From NCBI GenBank assembly GCA_030867875.1, contig JAOWCC010001601.1, positions 124,001 through 188,000 on the forward strand: a DNA stretch of 64,000 nucleotides. Reading direction: 5' to 3'. The notes below the pieces were generated by a model. That model had not been told where the DNA came from. It made no database searches and saw only the letters and a program-made list of their open reading frames with translations. This document shows, piece by piece, positions 52,118-61,632 of this stretch. The position numbers and the translations under genes were made by a program. Numbering within the stretch: the first letter of the stretch is position 1; each line of letters opens with the position of its first letter. Origin of the DNA: Actinernus sp. WN-2022. Lineage: Eukaryota > Cnidaria > Anthozoa > Actiniaria > Actinernidae.

Positions 52118-52135
52118 CACACGTCATTACGTGTG
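52118..52135. repeat. Perfect inverted repeat near the insertion's right end
   Basis: CACACGT, CATT loop, ACGTGTG. Pairing may continue outward with gaps, TTTGGTTATCG on the left against CGAAAAGCCAAA on the right. This would give a hairpin of about 20 bp per arm just before the A-rich end. Confidence 0.7.
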
Positions 52136-52156
52136 GCGAAAAGCCAAAAACCAAAC

Positions 52157-52165
52157 AAGACAACA
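52157..52165 (+). repeat. Right 9-bp target-site duplication
   Basis: AAGACAACA, followed by GGTACACATTAAC, the normal continuation of the S monomer. The base before the word is C, whereas the left copy is preceded by A, so the duplication is 9 bp. Confidence 0.85.
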
Positions 52166-52683
52166 GGTACACATTAACTTACTTATGTTACCTAAATGTC
52201 AATGTGGCGCCATTTCTCGAGCTTTTAATGGATTTCGATGCACTATACGGCAATACAACGTTCTCTTCCTGTAGATTAAGATTAATCGATGGAAGTTTCC
52301 TGTATATTGAGTACAAATACCAGAAAATGGCCTTTTACTAACCAAACCCAAACCTCTAGCTCTCCAATAAAGAAATTATGGGATAGATCTAACACAACAC
52401 AAGTAAATTATAGGCTAGAAAGGCCAGAAAAATCTTTAGCTGTCATTTGCCCTTTCAAGAAAACGGCAAAAAGACGAGTTCCTGATCTCTAGGTATTTTA
52501 TGGGGGGAGGGGGGGAGGGTGTTTTGAGTGGAGAGGTGTAGAATTTCGTACTTTTTCTTGAACAACCGATTCGCCTGAAGTTTGGCGTGACGATTTGCTT
52601 AGTGACAATGAGCATTTTCCGCTAGGTCTGACAAAAATCGGGGAAAAAAAGTTGAAAAGTGACTTTCTGGCTTTTAAAGACAA

Positions 52684-52820
52684 TGTAAAAGTTTATAAAT
52701 GAGCGACCACGAACAACACTCCACTGGTATACGTCGGATCAAACAATGATCTAAATGGTTCGCAGATTAAGAAATAAGTAGAATGAAGAATAAACAATAC
52801 GACGTAGAATTATACGGATT
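52684..52820. repeat. LI segment, copy 19
   Basis: The first L monomer downstream of the unique insertion. The upstream flank has TTTTTCTTGAAC and GATTCGCC. Confidence 0.94.
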
Positions 52821-54371
52821 TAACTTACTTATGTTACCTAAATGTCAATGTGGCGCCATTTCTCGAGCTTTTAATGGATTTCGATGCACTATACGGCAAT
52901 ACAACGTTCTCTTCCTGTAGATTAAGATTAATCGATGGAAGTTTGCTGTATATTGAGTACAAATACCAGAAAATGGCCTTTTTCTAACCAAACCCAAACC
53001 TCTAGCTCTCCAATAAAGAAATTATGGGAAAGATCTAACACAACACAAGTAAATTATAGGCTAAAAATGCCAGAAAAATCTTTAGCTGTCATTTGCCCTT
53101 TCAAGAAAACGGCAAAAAGACGAGTTCCTGATCTCTAGGTATTTTATGGGGGGAGGGGGGAGGGTGTTTTGAGTGGAGGGGTGTAGAATTTCGAACTTTT
53201 TCGTGAACAACCGATTTGCCTGAAGTTTGGCGTGACGATTTGCTTAGTGACAATGAGCATTTTCCGCTAGGTCTGACAAAAATCGGGAAAAAAAATTTGA
53301 AAAGTGACTTTCTGGCTTTTAAAGACAACAGGTACACATTAACTTACTTATCTTACCTAAATGTCAATGTGGCGCCATTTCTCGAGCTTTTAATGGATTT
53401 CGATGCACTATACGGCAATACAACGTTCTCTTCCTATAGATTGAGATTAATCGATGGAAGTTTCCTGTATATTGAGTACAAATACCAGAAAATGGCCTTT
53501 TTCTAACCAAACCCAAACCTCTAGCTCTCCAATAAAGAAATTATGGGATAGATCTAACACAACACAAGTAAATTATAGGCTAGAAAGGCCAGAAAAATCT
53601 TTAGCTGTCATTTGCCCTTTCAAGAAAACGGCAAAAAGACGAGTTCCTGATCTCTAGGTATTTTATGGGGGGAGGGGGAGGGGGAGGGTGTTTTGAGTGG
53701 AGAGGTGTAGAATTTCGAACTTTTTCGTGAACAACCGATTTGCCTGAAGTTTGGCGTGACGATTTGCTTAGTGACAATGAGCATTTTCCGCTAGGTCTGA
53801 CAAAAATCGGGGAAAAAAGTTGAAAAGTGACTTTCTGGCTTTGAAAGACAACAGGTACACATTAACTTACTTATGTTACCTAAATGTCAATGTGGCGCCA
53901 TTTCTCGAGCTTTTAATGGATTTCGATGCACTATACGGCAATACAACGTTCTCTTCCTGTAGATTAAGATTAATCCATGGAAGTTTACTGTATATTGAGT
54001 ACAAATACCAGAAAATGGCCTTTTACTAACCAAATCCCAAACCTCTAGCTCTCCAATAAAGAAATTATGGGATAGATCTAACACAACACAAGTAAATTAT
54101 AGGCTAGAAAGGCCAGAAAAATCTTTAGCTGTCATTTGCCCTTTCAAGAAAACGGCAAAAAGACGAGTTCCTGATCTCTAGGTATTTTATGGGGGGAGGG
54201 GGGAGGGTGTTTTGAGTGGAGAGGTGTAGAATTTCGTACTTTTTCGTGAACAACCGATTTGCCTGAAGTTTGGCGTGACGAATTGCTTAGTGACAATGAG
54301 CATTTTCCGCTAGGTCTGACAAAAATCGGGGAAAAAAAGTTGAAAAGTGACTTTCTGGCTTTTAAAGACAA

Positions 54372-54508
54372 TGTAAAAGTTTATAAATGAGCGACCACGA
54401 ACAACACTCCACTGGTATACGTCGGATCAAATATTGATCTAAATGGTTCGCAGATTAAGAAATAAGTAGAATGAAGAATAAACAATACGACGTAGAATTA
54501 TACGGATT
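54372..54508. repeat. LI segment, copy 20
   Basis: Private variant AAATATTGATC in place of AAACAATGATC near 54429. Confidence 0.94.
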
Positions 54509-56054
54509 TAACTTACTTATGTTACCTAAATGTCAATGTGGCGCCATTTCTCGAGCTTTTAATGGATTTCGATGCACTATACGGCAATACAACGTTCTCT
54601 TCCTGTAGATTAAGATTAATCGATGGAAGTTTGCTGTATATTGAGTACAAATACCAGAAAATGGCCTTTTTCTAACCAAACCCAAACCTCTAGCTCTCCA
54701 ATAAAGAAATTATGGGAAAGATCTAACACAACACAAGTAAATTATAGGCTAAAAATGCCAGAAAAATCTTTAGCTGTCATTTGCCCTTTCAAGAAAACGG
54801 CAAAAAGACGAGTTCCTGATCTCTAGGTATTTTATGGGGGGAGGGGGGAGGGTGTTTTGAGTGGAGGGGTGTAGAATTTCGAACTTTTTCGTGAACAACC
54901 GATTTGCCTGAAGTTTGGCGTGACGATTTGCTTAGTGACAATGAGCATTTTCCGCTAGGTCTGACAAAAATCGGGAAAAAAAATTTGAAAAGTGACTTTC
55001 TGGCTTTTAAAGACAACAGGTACACATTAACTTACTTATCTTACCTAAATGTCAATGTGGCGCCATTTCTCGAGCTTTTAATGGATTTCGATGCACTATA
55101 CGGCAATACAACGTTCTCTTCCTGTAGATTAAGATTAATCGATGGAAGTTTGCTGTATATTGAGTACAAATACCAGAAAATGGCCTTTTTCTAACCAAAC
55201 CCAAACCTCTAGCTCTCCAATAAAGAAATTATGGGAAAGATCTAACACAACACAAGTAAATTATAGGCTAAAAATGCCAGAAAAATCTTTAGCTGTCATT
55301 TGCCCTTTCAAGAAAACGGCAAAAAGACGAGTTCCTGATCTCTAGGTATTTTATGGGGGGAGGGGGGAGGGTGTTTTGAGTGGAGGGGTGTAGAATTTCG
55401 AACTTTTTCGTGAACAACCGATTTGCCTGAAGTTTGGCGTGACGATTTGCTTAGTGACAATGAGCATTTTCCGCTAGGTCTGACAAAAATCGGGAAAAAA
55501 AATTTGAAAAGTGACTTTCTGGCTTTTAAAGACAACAGGTACACATTAACTTACTTATCTTACCTAAATGTCAATGTGGCGCCATTTCTCGAGCTTTTAA
55601 TGGATTTCGATGCACTATACGGCAATACAACGTTCTCTTCCTATAGATTGAGATTAATCGATGGAAGTTTCCTGTTTATTGAGTACAAATACCAGAAAAT
55701 GGCCTTTTTCTAACCAAACCCAAACCTCTAGCTCTCCAATAAAGAAATTATGGGATAGATCTAACACAACACAAGTAAATTATAGGCTAGAAAGGCCAGA
55801 AAAATCTTTAGCTGTCATTTGCCCTTTCAAGAAAACGGCAAAAAGACGAGTTCCTGATCTCTAGGTATTTTATGGGGGGAGGGGGGAGGGTGTTTTGAGT
55901 GGAGAGGTGTAGAATTTCATACTTTTTCGTGAACAACCGATTTGCCTGAAGTTTGGCGTGACGATTTGCTTAGTGACAATGAGCATTTTCCGCTAGGTCT
56001 GACAAAAATCGGGGAAAAAAAGTTGAAAAGTGACTTTCTGGCTTTTAAAGACAA

Positions 56055-56191
56055 TGTAAAAGTTTATAAATGAGCGACCACGAACAACACTCCACTGGTA
56101 TACGTCGGATCAAACAATGATCTAAATGGTTCGCAGATTAAGAAATAAGTAGAATGAAGAATAAACAATACGACGTAGAATTATACGGATT
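56055..56191. repeat. LI segment, copy 21
   Basis: In the monomer that opens the 1,041-bp dimer zone. The upstream flank has TTTCATAC. Confidence 0.94.
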
Positions 56192-56305
56192 TAACTTACT
56201 TATGTTACCTAAATGTCAATGTGGCGCCATTTCTCGAGCTTTTAATGGATTTCGATGCACTATACGGCAATACAACGTTCTCTTCCTGTAGATTAAGATT
56301 AATCG

Positions 56306-58387
56306 ATGGAAGTTTGCTGTATATTGAGTACAAATACCAGAAAATGGCCTTTTTCTAACCAAACCCAAACCTCTAGCTCTCCAATAAAGAAATTATGGGA
56401 AAGATCTAACACAACACAAGTAAATTATAGGCTAAAAATGCCAGAAAAATCTTTAGCTGTCATTTGCCCTTTCAAGAAAACGGCAAAAAGACGAGTTCCT
56501 GATCTCTAGGTATTTTATGGGGGGAGGGGGGAGGGTGTTTTGAGTGGAGGGGTGTAGAATTTCGAACTTTTTCGTGAACAACCGATTTGCCTGAAGTTTG
56601 GCGTGACGATTTGCTTAGTGACAATGAGCATTTTCCGCTAGGTCTGACAAAAATCGGGAAAAAAAAATTGAAAAGTGACTTTCTGGCTTTTAAAGACAAC
56701 AGGTACACATTAACTTACTTATCTTACCTAAATGTCAATGTGGCGCCATTTCTCGAGCTTTTAATGGATTTCGATGCACTATACGGGAATACAACGTTCT
56801 CTTCCTGTAGATTAAGATTAATCGATGGAAGTTTGCTGTATATTGAGTACAAATACCAGAAAATGGCCTTTTACTAACCAAACCCAAACCTCTAGCTCTC
56901 CAATAAAGAAATTATGGTATAGATCTAACACAACACAAGTAAATTATAGGCTAGAAAGGCCAGAAAAATCTTTAGCTGTCATTTGCCCTTTCAAGAAAAC
57001 GGCAAAAAGACGAGTTCCTGATCTCTAGGTATTTTATGGGGGGAGGGGGGGGGAGGGTGTTTTGAGTGGAGGGGTGTAGAATTTCGAACTTTTTCGTGAA
57101 CAACCGATTTGCCTGAAGTTTGGCGTGACGATTTGCTTAGTGACAATGAGCGTTTTCCGCTAGGTCTGACAAAAATCGGGGGGAAAATGTTGAAAAGTGA
57201 CTTTCTGGCTTTTAAAGACAACAGGTACACATTAAGTTACTTATGTTACCTAAATGTCAATGTGGCGCCATTTCTCGAGCTTTTAATGGATTTCGATGCA
57301 CTATACGGCAATACAACGTTCTCTTCCTGTAGATTAAGATTAATCGATGGAAGTTTGCTGTATATTGAGTACAAATACCAGAAAATGGCCTTTTTCTAAC
57401 CAAACCCAAACCTCTAGCTCTCCAATAAAGAAATTATGGGAAAGATCTAACACAACACAAGTAAATTATAGGCTAAAAATGCCAGAAAAATCTTTAGCTG
57501 TCATTTGCCCTTTCAAGAAAACGGCAAAAAGACGAGTTCCTGATCTCTAGGTATTTTATGGGGGGAGGGGGGAGGGTGTTTTGAGTGGAGGGGTGTAGAA
57601 TTTCGAACTTTTTCGTGAACAACCGATTTGCCTGAAGTTTGGCGTGACGATTTGCTTAGTGACAATGAGCATTTTCCGCTAGGTCTGACAAAAATCGGGA
57701 AAAAAAAATTGAAAAGTGACTTTCTGGCTTTTAAAGACAACAGGTACACATTAACTTACTTATCTTACCTAAATGTCAATGTGGCGCCATTTCTCGAGCT
57801 TTTAATGGATTTCGATGCACTATACGGGAATACAACGTTCTCTTCCTGTAGATTAAGATTAATCGATGGAAGTTTGCTGTATATTGAGTACAAATACCAG
57901 AAAATGGCCTTTTACTAACCAAACCCAAACCTCTAGCTCTCCAATAAAGAAATTATGGTATAGATCTAACACAACACAAGTAAATTATAGGCTAGAAAGG
58001 CCAGAAAAATCTTTAGCTGTCATTTGCCCTTTCAAGAAAACGGCAAAAAGACGAGTTCCTGATCTCTAGGTATTTTATGGGGGGAGGGGGGGGGAGGGTG
58101 TTTTGAGTGGAGGGGTGTAGAATTTCGAACTTTTTCGTGAACAACCGATTTGCCTGAAGTTTGGCGTGACGATTTGCTTAGTGACAATGAGCGTTTTCCG
58201 CTAGGTCTGACAAAAATCGGGGGGAAAATGTTGAAAAGTGACTTTCTGGCTTTTAAAGACAACAGGTACACATTAAGTTACTTATGTTACCTAAATGTCA
58301 ATGTGGCGCCATTTCTCGAGCTTTTAATGGATTTCGATGCACTATACGGCAATACAACGTTCTCTTCCTATAGATTGAGATTAATCG
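56306..58387. repeat. 1,041-bp dimer, two tandem copies
   Basis: The offset is exactly 1,041 for every landmark compared (56587/57628, 56825/57866, 57109/58150). Shared private states are CGGGAATAC and TATGGTATAGATC. The first copy is entered from an L monomer at 56306, while the second copy starts in an S monomer. Confidence 0.9.
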
Positions 58388-61300
58388 ATGGAAGTTTCCT
58401 GTATATTGAGTACAAATACCAGAAAATGGCCTTTTTCTAACCAAACCCAAACCTCTAGCTCTCCAATAAAGAAATTATGGGATAGATCTAACACAACACA
58501 AGTAAATTATAGGCTAGAAAGGCCAGAAAAATCTTTAGCTGTCATTTGCCCTTTCAAGAAAACGGCAAAAAGACGAGTTCCTGATCTCTAGGTATTTTAT
58601 GGGGGGAGGGGGGGAGGGTGTTTTGAGTGGAGGGGTGTAGAATTTCGAACTTTTTCGTGAACAACCGATTTGCCTGAAGTTTGGCGTGACGATTTGCTTA
58701 GTGACAATGAGCGTTTTCCGCTAGGTCTGACAAAAATCGGGGGAAAAATGTTGAAAAGTGACTTTCTGGCTTTTAAAGACAACAGGTACACATTAAGTTA
58801 CTTATGTTACCTAAATGTCAATGTGGCGCCATTTCTCGAGCTTTTAATGGATTTCGATGCACTATACGGCAATACAACGTTCTCTTCCTATAGATTGAGA
58901 TTAATCGATGGAAGTTTCCTGTATATTGAGTACAAATACCAGAAAATGGCCTTTTTCTAACCAAACCCAAACCTCTAGCTCTCCAATAAAGAAATTATGG
59001 GATAGATCTAACACAACACAAGTAAATTATAGGCTAGAAAGGCCAGAAAAATCTTTAGCTGTCATTTGCCCTTTCAAGAAAACGGCAAAAAGACGAGTTC
59101 CTGATCTCTAGGTATTTTATGGGGGGAGGGGGGGGGGGAGGGTGTTTTGGGTGGAGAGGTGTAGAATTTCGAACTTTTTCGTGAACAACCGATTTGCCTG
59201 AAGTTTGGCGTGACGATTTGCTTAGTGACAATGAGCATTTTCCGCTAGGTCTGACAAAAATCGGGGAAAAAAGTTGAAAAGTGACTTTCTGGCTTTTAAA
59301 GACAACAGGTACACATTAACTTACTTATGTTACCTAAATGTCAATGTGGCGCCATTTCTCGAGCTTTTAATGGATTTCGATGCACTATACGGCAATACAA
59401 CGTTCTCTTCCGGTAGATTAAGATTAATCCATGGAAGTTTGCTGTATATTGAGTACAAATACCAGAAAATGGCCTTTTACTAACCAAACCCAAACCTCTA
59501 GCTCTCCAATAAAGAAATTATGGGATAGATCTAACACAACACAAGTAAATTATAGGCTAGAAAGGCCAGAAAAATCTTTAGCTGTCATTTGCCCTTTCAA
59601 GAAAACGGCAAAAAGACGAGTTCCTGATCTCTAGGTATTTTATGGGGGGAGGGGGGGGGAGGGTGTTTTGAGTGGAGAGGTGTAGAATTTCGAACTTTTT
59701 CGTGAACAACCGATTTGCCTGAAGTTTGGCGTGACGATTTGCTTAGTGACAATGAGCATTTTCCGCTAGGTCTGACAAAAATCGGGGAAAAAAGTTGAAA
59801 AGTGACTTTCTGGCTTTTAAAGACAACAGGTACACATTAACTTACTTATGTTACCTAAATGTCAATGTGGCGCCATTTCTCGAGCTTTTAATGGATTTCG
59901 ATGCACTATACGGCAATACAACGTTCTCTTCCTGTAGATTAAGATTAATCCATGGAAGTTTGCTGTATATTGAGTACAAATACCAGAAAATGGCCTTTTA
60001 CTAACCAAACCCAAACCTCTAGCTCTCCAATAAAGAAATTATGGGATAGATCTAACACAACACAAGTAAATTATAGGCTAGAAAGGCCAGAAAAATCTTT
60101 AGCTGTCATTTGCCCTTTCAAGAAAACGGCAAAAAGACGAGTTCCTGATCTCTAGGTATTTTATGGGGGGAGGGGGGAGGGTGTTTTGAGTGGAGAGGTG
60201 TAGAATTTCGTACTTTTTCGTGAACAACCGATTTGCCTGAAGTTTGGCGTGACGATTTGCTTAGTGACAATGAGCATTTTCCGCTAGGTCTGACAAAAAT
60301 CGGGGAAAAAAAGTTGAAAAGTGACTTTCTGGCTTTTAAAGACAATGTAAAAGTTTATAAATGAGCGACCACGAACAACACTCCACTGGTATACGTCGGA
60401 TCAAACAATGATCTAAATGGTTCGCAGATTAAGAAATAAGTAGAATGAAGAATAAACAATACGACGTAGAATTATACGGATTTAACTTACTTATGTTACC
60501 TAAATGTCAATGTGGCGCCATTTCTCGAGCTTTTAATGGATTTCGATGCACTATACGCAATACAACGTTCTCTTCCTGTAGATTAAGATTAATCGATGGA
60601 AGTTTGCTGTATATTGAGTACAAATACCAGAAAATGGCCTTTTTCTAACCAAACCCAAACCTCTAGCTCACCAATAAAGAAATTATGGGAAAGATCTAAC
60701 ACAACACAAGTAAATTATAGGCTAAAAATGCCAGAAAAATCTTTAGCTGTCATTTGCCCTTTCAAGAAAACGGCAAAAAGACGAGTTCCTGATCTCTAGG
60801 TATTTTATGGGGGGAGGGGGGAGGGTGTTTTGAGTGGAGGGGTGTAGAATTTCGAACTTTTTCGTGAACAACCGATTTGCCTGAAGTTTGGCGTGACGAT
60901 TTGCTTAGTGACAATGAGCATTTTCCGCTAGGTCTGACAAAAATCGGGAAAAAAAATTTGAAAAGTGACTTTCTGGCTTTTAAAGACAACAGGTACACAT
61001 TAACTTACTTATGTTACCTAAATGTCAATGTGGCGCCATTTCTCGAGCTTTTAATGGATTTCGATGCACTATACGCAATACAACGTTCTCTTCCTGTAGA
61101 TTAAGATTAATCGATGGAAGTTTGCTGTATATTGAGTACAAATACCAGAAAATGGCCTTTTTCTAACCAAACCCAAACCTCTAGCTCACCAATAAAGAAA
61201 TTATGGGAAAGATCTAACACAACACAAGTAAATTATAGGCTAAAAATGCCAGAAAAATCTTTAGCTGTCATTTGCCCTTTCAAGAAAACGGCAAAAAGAC

Positions 61301-61632
61301 GAGTTCCTGATCTCTAGGTATTTTATGGGGGGAGGGGGGAGGGTGTTTTGAGTGGAGGGGTGTAGAATTTCGAACTTTTTCGTGAACAACCGATTTGCCT
61401 GAAGTTTGGCGTGACGATTTGCTTAGTGACAATGAGCATTTTCCGCTAGGTCTGACAAAAATCGGGAAAAAAAATTTGAAAAGTGACTTTCTGGCTTTTA
61501 AAGACAACAGGTACACATAAACTTACTTATCTTACCTAAATGTCAATGTGGCGCCATTTCTCGAGCTTTTAATGGATTTCGATGCACTATACGGCAATAC
61601 AACGTTCTCTTCCTGTAGATTAAGATTAATCG
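58388..61632. repeat. Mixed monomers, including a shared 1-bp deletion pair
   Basis: Anchors 58388, 58908, 59431, 59952, 60596 (L) and 61114. The L monomer at 60596 and the S monomer at 61114 both lack one G (ATACGCAATAC near 60556 and 61074) and both have CTCACC. The right-hand part is therefore shared between an L and an S unit. Monomers 59431 and 59952 are an adjacent near-identical pair with CCATGG and TTTTACTAACC. Confidence 0.85.
60346..60482. repeat. LI segment, copy 22
   Basis: Followed by the ATACGCAATAC deletion that it shares with the next S monomer. Confidence 0.94.

Larger units (their letters stand above)
51775..52156. mobile_element. Unique 382-bp insertion, probable non-autonomous mobile element
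   Basis: This is the only non-satellite DNA in the window. It interrupts a monomer between two copies of AAGACAACA (51766-51774 and 52157-52165). Removing the insertion and one 9-bp copy restores a normal S monomer exactly. It encodes no obvious protein. No terminal inverted repeat was found. The right end is A-rich (AAAAGCCAAAAACCAAAC) and is preceded by an inverted repeat. Short tRNA-promoter-like words occur on both strands but with poor spacing. A 9-bp direct repeat and an A-rich end fit a SINE or another short non-autonomous element. An 8-9-bp duplication without inverted ends argues against a standard DNA transposon. Family not recognised. The left ~140 bp resembles LI. Confidence 0.75.
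50732..52934. repeat. Array segment carrying the unique insertion
   Basis: Anchors 50732, 51377 (L) and 52289. The left part matches 44628-45476 at offset 6,104. The 51377-52289 step is 912 bp; removing 391 bp (insertion plus one target repeat) leaves a normal 521-bp S monomer. CTCACC replaces CTCTCC at 51449, a state seen again only near 60670 and 61188. Confidence 0.9.
52935..56305. repeat. Second L+S+S trimer zone (1,683-1,688 bp)
   Basis: Anchors 52935 (L), 53454 and 53977, then 54623 (L), 55142 and 55661, then 56306 (L). The S monomers with the G3A8 run and TTATCTTACC follow the L monomers. 54904 and 55423 are tandem near-identical units 519 bp apart. The LI copy at 54372 has its own variant. 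Confidence 0.87.
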
